From NCBI RefSeq assembly GCF_048159605.1, contig NZ_JBLREB010000001.1, positions 62,001 to 126,000 on the forward strand: 64,000 bases of DNA. The letters run 5' to 3'. Every line of letters begins with the position of its first letter. The stretch's first letter is position 1. Position numbers and translations under genes: made by a program. The notes under the pieces were generated by a model that ran no database searches, was not told the DNA's origin, and was given only the letters and a program-made list of their open reading frames with translations. This stretch comes from Ectobacillus polymachus. Lineage in GTDB: Bacteria; Bacillota; Bacilli; Bacillales; Bacillaceae_G. Below, piece by piece: positions 26,578-34,856 of this stretch.

Positions 26578-27169
26578 ACACAATGTATCGTTCCAATACA
26601 ATGGTTGTATGACTAAGCACACATAAGAATGACATTGAAACATTTTTGGGAGTTTTAATAAAGATTTCGTTGTCTTAAAAAAGACTTAAATTAATCATTT
26701 TATAACATTAATCCTAATTATTTTTTGTTTGATTATCGTACAGTTTGTACTCGAGATAGCTAACCATTCACTCCTTTTATTATAGTTTTAAACAAAGACA
26801 GGCTTCTTTGATGGGAACTCCGTTTGCTTGCGCGGTAGGGATATTGTTACTGACGTTCTTTAATGACAATAAATTGACGGTGTTTATTGTTGATAATCTG
26901 CCGGAAATAGTATTCAAAGAAAAAGGGGAGGCTAGTAACTTGTTCTAGCTTCCCGTAAGTACGAAATATTAACTTCTCTATGATAATCAACCATTTATTT
27001 TTGGATTCTGTTCAGTATAATAGCTTCCTTAAAAGATTTGACCGTTATTGTAAAAATCTAATATTAAAAATAAAGAGAGGAATACTTTTATTTTCTTTGT
27101 TATGGCTGATTAAATAGTGTTCTTGATCCTTCACGAGCATCTAATCCCAACTCTGACAACGTGGAACTA
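26578..27169. other. Intergenic stretch without convincing gene
   Basis: About 590 bp. A 45-codon frame at 26811-26948 (MGTPFACAVGILLLTFFND...) has no ribosome site and no family match I know. Otherwise I see nothing. It may contain decayed sequence like the neighbouring fragment. Confidence 0.4.
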
Positions 27170-28069
27170 TTATAGCCTAGGGTATATTGATAACTTTGGT
27201 TCATATGACTTACTAAATCGATACAATTGCGCAGGTCTAGCTGAATATTGGTTAGACTTTTTTGGTGTTCCATCAGAATCCTTAACTTCTTCCAACATGC
27301 GGTCCCTTGTTTTTGTTTTTACGATGTCTCGGGTGAAATTTGAAGTAGACACCACAAAATTAGGAGCGATTGTTGAAATTACTTGGTGTAATTCTGCGAT
27401 TGTAAACTCCTCCGGCAGTAACGTTTTTGCAATGGTCGTCGTCAATATCATGTTTTGTATGTGTTTCACTGCATCTTGAATAATATGGGCATGATCGAAG
27501 GCAAGCTCCGTTTTATTGATTGTAACCGTTTCGTCCTCAGATTCGAATCTAAGGATATTATCTTCCGTAAGTTGCAAACGAAACAGCTTTACTTCTTCCG
27601 CATCACCACCGGCTCGAAGCATTTGCAAATATTTCTCGTTAACTAAAGCAACATAAGCAACCGTAGGTGTGTATCCACGAGGATCCCTAGTTGGTGAATA
27701 ATAAGCCTTCATTTGTTCGATATAAACCCCAGAAATTGTTTGATCCAATCCACCCGAAACTACGGCATCCAAATTTGTCTCCTCTTTTAATTCTCGTATC
27801 GCGGCCTCTTCAAGTGATTCATTTTGGATTTTGGTATAGCCTCCAGGTAATGCCCATCGTTGATGATAAGGTTCATTCAAACGCTTCACCAGTAGGATTT
27901 CCAGAAACCGTTTGGGAAGGGAACGGAGGGAGCGTTTATCGATGGTTTCATTTTCATCGACTTCCCGTTTTTCCGTTGTTACGGTAAAAATACATATATC
28001 CACTGGTAATCCGAGCAAAAGGGGGAATCCATCATTACTAAAATGTACTTCTCTCTCCACATTCAACAT
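27170..28069 (-). CDS. NUDIX hydrolase with winged-helix tail (NrtR-like regulator)
   Basis: A 299-residue protein. A NUDIX domain with the box GGYTKIQNESLEEAAIRELK plus EETNL (Gly of the last position replaced by Asn) is followed by a C-terminal part (about 200-299: LPEEFTIAELHQVISTIA, then DRMLEEVKDSDGTPKKSN, then RPAQLYRF) resembling the winged helix of NrtR-type regulators. NrtR proteins sense ADP-ribose or related NAD metabolites and repress NAD genes (family knowledge). It is divergent from an operon ending in an ADP-ribosylglycohydrolase, a fitting target. An inverted repeat overlaps that operon's promoter. Catalytic activity versus pure sensing is undecided. Confidence 0.8.
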   Translation of the reverse strand: MLNVEREVHFSNDGFPLLLGLPVDICIFTVTTEKREVDENETIDKRSLRSLPKRFLEILLVKRLNEPYHQRWALPGGYTKIQNESLEEAAIRELKEETNLDAVVSGGLDQTISGVYIEQMKAYYSPTRDPRGYTPTVAYVALVNEKYLQMLRAGGDAEEVKLFRLQLTEDNILRFESEDETVTINKTELAFDHAHIIQDAVKHIQNMILTTTIAKTLLPEEFTIAELHQVISTIAPNFVVSTSNFTRDIVKTKTRDRMLEEVKDSDGTPKKSNQYSARPAQLYRFSKSYEPKLSIYPRL

Positions 28070-28171
28070 CCTTACATCTAAACTTTTATAAATTTACTGT
28101 AACAAATCATTGTACAATTAGCAATCGAAATGAAACAATTAAAGTGATATATTCAATATGAATATTACACA

Positions 28172-28200
28172 TTGACAATTGCTTATTAAGGTAATATATT
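28172..28200 (+). promoter_or_regulatory. Near-consensus sigma-A promoter
   Basis: TTGACA (28172-28177), a 17-bp spacer, and TATATT (28195-28200), reading toward the unknown gene at 28424 and the ADP-ribosylglycohydrolase. Confidence 0.7.
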
Positions 28201-28228
28201 TGAGTTACCAAAAAGATGAAACTCAAAT
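28198..28228. promoter_or_regulatory. Inverted repeat overlapping the -10 box, possible operator
   Basis: ATTTGAGTT (28198-28206) and AACTCAAAT (28220-28228) form perfect 9-bp arms separated by 13 bp, beginning within the -10 box. The position suits repression, perhaps by the divergent NrtR-like protein (inference). Confidence 0.45.
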
Positions 28229-28423
28229 TGGGTTGAGGAGGGTAGACAATTAGGAAATTCAATTCTCAATTTTGGTTTATTTATTACAGTTGTAAGTAGT
28301 TGGAGATCTTTATTCGTTGGAAATTACTTCATCGCTTTTAGTGATTAGTAGCAAGGTAGAGATTGTGTATTCAGGGAAATTGAAATGGAACATGTGTCTC
28401 TTTAATTTGAAGGGAAATGGAGG

Positions 28424-29212
28424 ATGAAGAGCCTGATGATGATTGAATTTGACAAGCTGAAACAAGATTTTATTGCCAAAAAGGTGAAGGATTGTCTGCG
28501 TGAATATCCAGATTACTATGAATACTGTGTAATCCAAGAATATGAAAACAAATATTCTGAATTTCAAATTCATGCAATTCAACTTGCTGATGTTTTTGTT
28601 CGTCTCCTTGAAAACCAAGGACAACTTAAGTTCGTATCGATTCAGTTTCCCAAAACGGAATTTCATTTATCTACTGTTTATTCATGGTTGTATGATAAAG
28701 CCGTCTATGTTTCAGAGGAAAAATCTGCAAGTGGAGTCATTTCGAATGGCTTTCAATTGATTAATAAAGTTCTCTTTAAAGGTCATTCCATCGTTTTGTA
28801 TGAAAAGGGAAATAAAAATCTTTCATTTGATATGGATGGTTGTGTTGAAGTGAGCCAGGTTTACGATAGCTATCATCTAATTACAACTGCAAGTAATGCT
28901 GTCGAAGTTTTCCCAGAGGAACCGAGTAAAGTTCCTTTATTTTTCAATGGGGAAAAAGTTGCGAGTGTACCGAGAATCGATTTTAACATTGAAGAAGACT
29001 TGATCATTTCAAATGGTCACATCATGGTGGCTGATTATATCGAGGATTATTGTGGGAATATTGGATTTTACCAAAAAGAGAATCCGCATTTGCCAATTTC
29101 CTTTCCTTTAGATGATCAAAATCCTATCTATATTCATGTCATCATGAAGGAAGATGGGTCTAAAATCTATGTTTTTGAACAGGAGTACACCATTCAATAT
29201 AAGGAACTGTAA
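28424..29212 (+). CDS. Unknown protein upstream of ADP-ribosylglycohydrolase
   Basis: A 262-residue soluble protein of no family I recognise. The first 55 residues are helical and charged. The rest is beta-rich with alternating hydrophobic and acidic residues. There is no signal peptide, membrane segment or nucleotide-binding motif. ATG 28424 has AAGGGA 8 bp upstream; ATG 28436 is in frame. The next gene starts 60 bp downstream behind AAGGAGG, and both lie under one strong promoter, so they are probably co-transcribed. Context suggests a partner in ADP-ribose chemistry; nothing in its own sequence shows this. Confidence 0.65.
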   Translation: MKSLMMIEFDKLKQDFIAKKVKDCLREYPDYYEYCVIQEYENKYSEFQIHAIQLADVFVRLLENQGQLKFVSIQFPKTEFHLSTVYSWLYDKAVYVSEEKSASGVISNGFQLINKVLFKGHSIVLYEKGNKNLSFDMDGCVEVSQVYDSYHLITTASNAVEVFPEEPSKVPLFFNGEKVASVPRIDFNIEEDLIISNGHIMVADYIEDYCGNIGFYQKENPHLPISFPLDDQNPIYIHVIMKEDGSKIYVFEQEYTIQYKEL

Positions 29213-29272
29213 TCGAATGTAAATGAAATTCAATTTTAATATAATGATAGATTTTGATAAGGAGGAAAAAGA

Positions 29273-31315
29273 ATGATAGATTTATTTGACCGTATTTCTG
29301 GGGGATTTTGGGGACTTTTAATTGGTGATGCTCTGGGTGTACCATATGAGTTTCATAGTTCGAACAGCATTCCCCCATTGAATCAAATTGAAATGAAGGT
29401 ACCGAATGGTTTTAAAAGGACTTACAACGGTGTACCAGAAGGAACATGGTCTGATGATGGAGCACAAGCTCTGTGCTTATTGGATTCACTTTTGGAAGAA
29501 AATAGCCTAAACTTAAATCATTTTGCACGGAAACTTATCTCTTGGTATAAAAATGGAAACTGGGCCTTGGATCATTTTGTGTTTGATGTTGGAAAGCAGA
29601 CTTCTGAAGCACTTGAAGCAATTCTAGGTGGCACGCCGCCTGAACGTGCTGGTTTTGTGCGTCGTGATGGTAAGGGGAACGGATCATTGATGCGCGTTTT
29701 ACCTCTTGCATTGTGGCATACAGGAAATACAAAACAATTGGTCGAAAGCGCGCATACTCAATCCCTAGTTACGCATGGTCACATCACCAACCAGGTGTGT
29801 TGCGCATTGTATTGCTTGTGGGCTCGCGGATTACTGTTGGGGCACGATCAGGAAGAAGCTTATCAAGCTGCCGTACAGACGTTACGTACTATATATGGGA
29901 ATTCGAACTACAGGGAGGAATTAGAGACAGTATTGCGACCTAATGACGATCCAGTTACTGACGGCAGTGGTTACGTCGTATCTACTTTTAACTGTGCTCG
30001 ATTAGCGTTGAAGGAGAAAAGCTACGAAAACGCTGTTAAAGTTGCCATCTCGTATGGGGGTGATACGGATACAAATGCTGCTGTCGTAGGAGGACTTGCT
30101 GGTATATTATATGGTTTTGCTAATATTCCAGAAAGATGGAGAAAGAGTCTACGTGGTTACAATATGGCGGAAACACTTCTTAATAAGCTAATACGCAGCC
30201 TTGAAGATAAATCGAATGAAAATTGGAGTCAAAAACCTATTCCTTCCAGTGAATTAACTCCATTGGATATACCGCAATGCCCGCATGCGTTACAAATGGA
30301 CGGAAGTACGCATAATGAAAGTGCTTTCACTGTATGGAATCAGATATGGAAATTTGCTTTAACTTTTAATGGATACGAATACTTAGGGGATCAATGTCAT
30401 GAATTCTCAGGAAAAGTTTTTGATCATTATTCTCAATTTGATATGTTACCGAAAGACTTATCTTTCGATGATTTTCGTTCCCTTTTATTTTTAAAGCAAC
30501 GTGGATGGCGTTGGAATAATGGGGGTATAGACGAGAGTGGAAAAATGTTTGTTAACCAGCTGTTACGAGAATTATATCAACGTCTTCGTACAGGAGAAAA
30601 AGGTTCTGTCCATGATGAAGCATTTTGGAGAGAAAAACTTTTTGAGATGATATCATTTTCAAAAGAAGGGAAAGCATACTTTCGACCTTTCGTATGTAAT
30701 GGAAAAATTGATGAAATTGACATTTTTTTAGTGGGCATTAATCCAGCTACACCTATTTATCCGAATGATATTGATCTCCATGAGTACGTTGAACTTCTCT
30801 TACATAACGATAAATTTCTGGAACAATACGCTAAATTTCGGTTACTTCAAGGAAAAACGGAGATGTCCAGGACTCGTATCGGGATGAATGCCATGATCAA
30901 TTTATTAAAACAGCACACGAACGTTTCCATTGCAGAGACAAATGTGATTTCCTATCCAACTAAATCTGTAAAAGAATTGAAAAAAGAACCACAGGAAGTG
31001 ATTAACTATGGAAAAGATATATTTTATCAACTTTTAAGTTTAATCCAACCGAAAATATTGATTTTTCACAGTAAGGAAGCGTTGAAGGTCGCACTTGAAA
31101 TCATGTCGGAACAGGAGCTATTACAGGTAGAACCTGGAATGATTCAGAAAACGAATATAAAAGAATTGGAATCAAAAGCGCCTTTATTAGAATTTACATA
31201 TAAAAATGGGAAAAAAGGATACATTTTTGCTTGTCGCCATCTTATGTATTACGGAAAAAAAGGGGATTCATTTCAGGCTTTTACGGAAAATGTAATAAAT
31301 ATGATGAAAAGTTGA
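29273..31315 (+). CDS. ADP-ribosylglycohydrolase fused to UDG-like domain
   Basis: A 680-residue fusion. Residues 1-310 are a DraG-type ADP-ribosylglycohydrolase: SGGFWGLLIGDALGVPYEF, GTWSDDGAQ (metal ligands S60, D61, D62) and YGGDTDTNAAVVGG (262-274). These enzymes remove ADP-ribose from proteins or nucleic acids using two Mg2+ ions. Residues about 350-450 are unassigned. The C-terminal part has FLVGINPATP (G488-P494), reminiscent of the GxxPG motif I of uracil-DNA-glycosylase-like folds, and later ILIFHSKEALKVAL and FACRHLMYYGKKG. The UDG-like reading is tentative. Strong ribosome site AAGGAGG. A role in reversing ADP-ribosylation of DNA or protein, perhaps anti-toxin or anti-phage, is inferred. 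Confidence 0.78.
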   Translation: MIDLFDRISGGFWGLLIGDALGVPYEFHSSNSIPPLNQIEMKVPNGFKRTYNGVPEGTWSDDGAQALCLLDSLLEENSLNLNHFARKLISWYKNGNWALDHFVFDVGKQTSEALEAILGGTPPERAGFVRRDGKGNGSLMRVLPLALWHTGNTKQLVESAHTQSLVTHGHITNQVCCALYCLWARGLLLGHDQEEAYQAAVQTLRTIYGNSNYREELETVLRPNDDPVTDGSGYVVSTFNCARLALKEKSYENAVKVAISYGGDTDTNAAVVGGLAGILYGFANIPERWRKSLRGYNMAETLLNKLIRSLEDKSNENWSQKPIPSSELTPLDIPQCPHALQMDGSTHNESAFTVWNQIWKFALTFNGYEYLGDQCHEFSGKVFDHYSQFDMLPKDLSFDDFRSLLFLKQRGWRWNNGGIDESGKMFVNQLLRELYQRLRTGEKGSVHDEAFWREKLFEMISFSKEGKAYFRPFVCNGKIDEIDIFLVGINPATPIYPNDIDLHEYVELLLHNDKFLEQYAKFRLLQGKTEMSRTRIGMNAMINLLKQHTNVSIAETNVISYPTKSVKELKKEPQEVINYGKDIFYQLLSLIQPKILIFHSKEALKVALEIMSEQELLQVEPGMIQKTNIKELESKAPLLEFTYKNGKKGYIFACRHLMYYGKKGDSFQAFTENVINMMKS

Positions 31316-31339
31316 ATAGAGAAATCTAAAATTAGAAAA

Positions 31340-31414
31340 AAGATAGACAGCTTCTAAGGTTCGAGTTCGGTGTTGCACTGAACTCAAGCCTTGAATATAG
31401 CTTCTATCTATCTT
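31340..31414 (+). terminator. Long imperfect hairpin after the ADP-ribosylglycohydrolase
   Basis: AAGATAGA (31340-31347) pairs with TCTATCTT (31407-31414), and AAGGTTCGAGTTCGGTG pairs with CACTGAACTCAAGCCTT inside. The U-run is poor, so it may be a processing or attenuation structure rather than a strict terminator. Confidence 0.5.
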
Positions 31415-31496
31415 GTAAATTTGGGTGGATGTACTAACCTAGTCCATTATCACGGCTGATTTTTAATATATAGGTCTTGATAAGACAATCTCACCT

Positions 31497-31799
31497 TTAA
31501 TCAAAGCTCACTTGATCTATTCCTTCAACAATAAACTCAAGTTCTGTTAAAAAGTTAAGTTCAAGCGGTGCAGGCAAGCGTTCAGTAATTTCTCTAATTT
31601 CAATAAGATTTTCGGCTTCTTCGATTGTAGTGGGCGGTTGTTCTAAATGATGATACCAAGCCTTTAATTCATCGATGAACTCATAAAAATGCATCTCAAA
31701 TCGTTCGGCACTATCTTCACTTTCATCTTCTGAGGCTTTCGCCATCATTTCCCAATCCTCAAGAGCAACTTCTAATTTCTTTTTCACATCATGTATCAC
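31497..31799 (-). CDS. Small acidic protein, 100 aa (copy 1 of 2)
   Basis: A 100-residue soluble, acidic, mainly helical protein of unknown function with an ASEDESEDSAERFEMHFYEF core and AENLIEIREITERLP. A GTG start at 31799 is chosen because AAGGAG lies 7 bp upstream and the same start/ribosome arrangement precedes the paralogue at 47838-48143; the frame stays open further upstream without support. The two copies are about 88 percent alike by eye. No membrane segment or catalytic motif is visible. The second copy neighbours a Lin0512-family gene; this one does not. Confidence 0.75.
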   Translation of the reverse strand: MIHDVKKKLEVALEDWEMMAKASEDESEDSAERFEMHFYEFIDELKAWYHHLEQPPTTIEEAENLIEIREITERLPAPLELNFLTELEFIVEGIDQVSFD

Positions 31800-32000
31800 A
31801 TAATCACTCCTTGGTTTTGGTACCTTTGCGTTGCGTCTACTGACAACTTGCAGAATTAAGCGATCAGAGGAAGGCGAAACATAAATCCACCTGCTATACA
31901 GGTAGACAGTAATTGGTTGCACTAAATACTCACTTCCAGTTTTCTAATAGATAAGAAAGGAAAGTGAGTATTTTAGCCAACAAAGTGAATACCAAAGTAA

Positions 32001-33005
32001 TTATTTTGATACATCTCTACAACTATCCCTCTCAACGAGTTGGGTAGGAACAATGACTTTTTTTGCTATTTTCCTCTGTTTCTCAATTCTCTCTAAAAGA
32101 AGTTCGATTGCTGTTTCACCCATAAATTCTGTAGGGATTTGGACCGTTGTTATCGGTGGATTCGTAAAAGCTGTGATTGGATGTCCGTCAAAACTCACAA
32201 TGCTAATATCCTCAGGAACCTGTATCTTTGCTTCATTAAGAGCTCTTAAAGCTCCAATGGCAATGGGGTCGTTTGCGATAAAGAAGGCTGATGGGATATT
32301 TTTGGATTGAATGGCTTTTAGCATGAGATCATAACCACTTTTTTCTCCTGGTTCTCCGATAAAAACAATCGAAGAATCATATACACCGGCTCTTTTCATA
32401 TATCGTTTATATATAACATCACGGCGTTCATCTTCAGGAGTTTCTATATGTTGAATTGCCCCCATATATCCAATGGTTTGATGTCCTAACTTTTGAAGAT
32501 AGTCCAAACATTGTGTAACAGCTATTCTTGCTTGAAACGAAATTGAATCATATTTAAGATCGTTTGGACAAATTCCTATAATGACAACATGTTCACATTC
32601 AATATTTTCTAGAAAATGTTCAATTTCATGTTTTGCATAATTCCCCAAAATAATGACTCCATGTAATTGAGTGATCTTTTCATAATCCGTTACAAGCTGA
32701 AAAACTAATTCAATATTGTATTCTAAGCAATTCCGTTCAATTCCCTTTCTAATAGAAAAGTAAAAATCACTATCAAGATAATCCTTAAAAATGACTTGCT
32801 TATAAATAATTCCAATTTTATATACGATTTTCTTTTTATGATTATGTCTTTCAACGATTGTTTTGTAGCCGACATCCTTTGCAATGGATAAGATCTTATT
32901 CCGAGTTTCTTCTGAAACTGAAAATGAATCGTCACTATTTAATACTCTTGAGACGGTTGTGCTAGAGACATTCGCTAATTTTGCTATTTCTTTAATTGTG
33001 GCCAT
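32001..33005 (-). CDS. LacI/GalR-family transcriptional regulator
   Basis: 334 residues. An N-terminal LacI helix-turn-helix (TIKEIAKLANVSSTTVSRVL with hinge region to about residue 60) precedes a periplasmic-binding-protein-like sensor (GIIYKQVIFKDY...FFIANDPIAIGALRAL...ISIVSFDG). These bind sugars or other small ligands. A perfect 19-bp palindrome lies 52 bp upstream of its start, and a second related site precedes the divergent transport operon, implying autoregulation plus control of that operon. The substrate is not deducible, although the neighbouring genes point to phosphodiester or sugar-phosphate compounds. Confidence 0.92.
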   Translation of the reverse strand: MATIKEIAKLANVSSTTVSRVLNSDDSFSVSEETRNKILSIAKDVGYKTIVERHNHKKKIVYKIGIIYKQVIFKDYLDSDFYFSIRKGIERNCLEYNIELVFQLVTDYEKITQLHGVIILGNYAKHEIEHFLENIECEHVVIIGICPNDLKYDSISFQARIAVTQCLDYLQKLGHQTIGYMGAIQHIETPEDERRDVIYKRYMKRAGVYDSSIVFIGEPGEKSGYDLMLKAIQSKNIPSAFFIANDPIAIGALRALNEAKIQVPEDISIVSFDGHPITAFTNPPITTVQIPTEFMGETAIELLLERIEKQRKIAKKVIVPTQLVERDSCRDVSK

Positions 33006-33056
33006 AGTAACACCCTTCTACAAATTGATTACGATTATTATACTATATTTAAATTG

Positions 33057-33075
33057 TTAGTAAAAGTTTTACTAA
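33057..33075. promoter_or_regulatory. LacI-type operator O1
   Basis: The 19-bp palindrome TTAGTAAAAGTTTTACTAA has perfect 9-bp arms around a central G and lies just upstream of the lacI-type gene. Confidence 0.75.
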
Positions 33076-33220
33076 AAGAATTGGCAAGAAAAACTTGGAA
33101 ATTATATTATTTGAAGTAGAAAATCTTTGGTTTAATCAATTTTAATTGAATGCTTACATTACATTTACACCATTTTCATATTGAATTAATAAAAATCTTT
33201 TATATTTAACGTATAAATTA

Positions 33221-33256
33221 AGTGATAAAATCACTTGAAACAGTAAAAGTTTTACT
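33221..33256. promoter_or_regulatory. Operator region O2 with two palindromes
   Basis: AGTGATAAAATCACT (33221-33235) is followed 6 bp later by AGTAAAAGTTTTACT (33242-33256), the same core as O1. The region lies upstream of the SemiSWEET/ABC operon, the likely regulated promoter. Confidence 0.7.
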
Positions 33257-33348
33257 AACGAACAAACGAGGAGAGATTCAATGGAGAAAAAATGAAAAAT
33301 CACTGAAAGATTTCAAGTCGTTGAATTGGATTACGTAGGGGAAATTTT

Positions 33349-33617
33349 ATGTCGATAACATTATTGGGAGTGGTTGCAGGCATACTAACGAGCTGCTCTT
33401 TTATCCCGCAAGCGTACAAAGTAATTAAAACGAAAAGAACGCATGATATTTCGATTCCAATGTATTGTTTATGTACATTAGGAGTATTTTATGGATAGTT
33501 TATGGATTGATGATTAAAGATATAGCTGTACTTTTAACGAATATTGTTACGTTTGTGCCAACGGTAATCATTCTAATACTCACATGTAAGTATAAAGATC
33601 AGGCTCCAGGTAATTGA
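33349..33617 (+). pseudogene. SemiSWEET sugar transporter with a -1 frameshift
   Basis: ATG 33349 (AGGGGAA 7 bp upstream) opens SITLLGVVAGILTSCSFIPQ and continues AYKVIKTKRTHDIS, the classic SemiSWEET/PQ-loop start. The frame breaks in a run of four T at 33487-33490. Adding one T restores LWIVYGLMIKDIAVLLTNIV through KYKDQAPGN and a stop at 33617, giving about 89 residues, the normal length for these three-helix dimeric sugar facilitators. Either a recent pseudogene or a sequencing error. It is the first gene after the LacI operator O2, so it likely belongs to the regulon. Confidence 0.75.
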
Positions 33618-33687
33618 CTGGGACGATGAATGGATCGAATTAGCAGGAAATTAGACAAAAATACTTGTTAAAAGGGAGAAGAACTAA

Positions 33688-34758
33688 ATGAAGAAGTTGA
33701 TGTTAATCATGGTTGGACTCATGTTAAGTATTTCATTAGTGGCATGCGGTAAGGCTGATTCTGGAAATAAACCTGCAGGAGACAAAGCTGCAAAAGATAA
33801 AACTTTAGTTATCTATTCAAACTCTGCTTCTGACGGTCGTGGTGATTGGTTAACAAAAAAAGCCGCTGAAGCAGGTTTTAAGATTCAAGTAGTACAAGCT
33901 GGCGGCGGTGATTTACTAAACCGGTTGATCGCTGAAAAAAACAAACCAGTAGCAGATGTAGTTTATGGTCTTAATCAAACGAACTTCGAAACATTAAAAA
34001 CAAATAATTTACTCGTCCCCTATCAACCAAAATGGATCAATGAAATACCAGCATCATACAGACAGCCAGGTAATTTCTATAACCCGCTTGTTGAACAAAG
34101 AATTATTATGATTTATAACAAAGATGTTTATACCCCGGAAACTGCACCTAAAGACTGGACAGATTTAATTGAAAATAAACAATTTGCAGGCAAATATAAT
34201 GTTCCAACAGATTTAGGCAGTGCGACAAACCGCGCTGTTATTGATGGAATTCTAATGAGAAATTTAGACCCTAAAGGTGATTTAGGTGTATCTGATAAAG
34301 GATGGGCAGAGATTAAGTCTTTCTTTGATAATGGATATAAAGCACCTAAAGGGGAAGATGCCTTTAAAAACTTAGCATCAGGCAAAGTCCCTATTTCATT
34401 CACATATTCAAGCGGATTAGCAGGATATGAAAAACAATATGGTTTCAAGGCAGGAATTGTTTCTCCTGAAATCGGCGTACCATCATTAGTTGAACAAGTA
34501 GGAATTATCAATAAAGGAAAAGATCAAGATACAACCGTTGCGAAACAATTTGTTGATTGGTTTGGCAGTGCCGAGGTGCAAGGTGAATGGGCGAAACAAT
34601 TTGGTACGTTACCTGTAAATGAGAAAGCAGTAAATCAAGCGTCTGACCAAATTAAATCGATCTCTCAAAATACAAAAGTCCAAAAAATGGATGACAATTT
34701 CGTTGCACAACATATTGACAAGTGGGTAGAAAAAATTCAATTAAATATCCTGAAATAA
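33688..34758 (+). CDS. ABC transporter substrate-binding lipoprotein (AfuA/PhnS-like)
   Basis: 356 residues with a lipoprotein signal peptide (LMLSISLVACG, lipidated Cys about residue 20). The mature part is a type II periplasmic-binding fold: TLVIYSNSASDGRGDWLTKK, GGGDLLNRLIAEKNKPVADV, NPLVEQRIIMIYNKDVY and TDLGSATNRAVIDG. This resembles iron(III)/2-aminoethylphosphonate/polyamine-type binding proteins. It begins the import operon, with the ATPase after an intercistronic hairpin. Nearby IMPase and GDPD-family genes suggest a phosphate-ester ligand such as a hexose-phosphate or glycerophosphodiester (AfuA binds sugar phosphates), which is inference. Confidence 0.88.
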   Translation: MKKLMLIMVGLMLSISLVACGKADSGNKPAGDKAAKDKTLVIYSNSASDGRGDWLTKKAAEAGFKIQVVQAGGGDLLNRLIAEKNKPVADVVYGLNQTNFETLKTNNLLVPYQPKWINEIPASYRQPGNFYNPLVEQRIIMIYNKDVYTPETAPKDWTDLIENKQFAGKYNVPTDLGSATNRAVIDGILMRNLDPKGDLGVSDKGWAEIKSFFDNGYKAPKGEDAFKNLASGKVPISFTYSSGLAGYEKQYGFKAGIVSPEIGVPSLVEQVGIINKGKDQDTTVAKQFVDWFGSAEVQGEWAKQFGTLPVNEKAVNQASDQIKSISQNTKVQKMDDNFVAQHIDKWVEKIQLNILK

Positions 34759-34800
34759 GGAATAAGCAAAGCTTATTAACTTACCCCTAATGAATACCTT

Positions 34801-34838
34801 TATAAACCGTCAATCCATAGTGGATTTGACGGTTTATA
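34801..34838 (+). terminator. Intercistronic hairpin after the SBP gene
   Basis: TATAAACCGTCAATCC (34801-34816) pairs with GGATTTGACGGTTTATA (34822-34838), with one bulge. It probably attenuates or stabilises mRNA so that the binding protein is made in excess. Confidence 0.65.
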
Positions 34839-34856
34839 AAATAAGGAGGAAGTCAT

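Noticed and set aside
26811..26948. 45-codon frame MGTPFACAVGILLL...
   Set aside because: No ribosome binding site and no known family; could be a remnant but cannot be supported as a gene.
33280..33300. Leader peptide MEKK behind a ribosome site in the LacI-controlled leader
   Set aside because: Four codons are too short to support; no attenuator hairpin partner was seen next to it.
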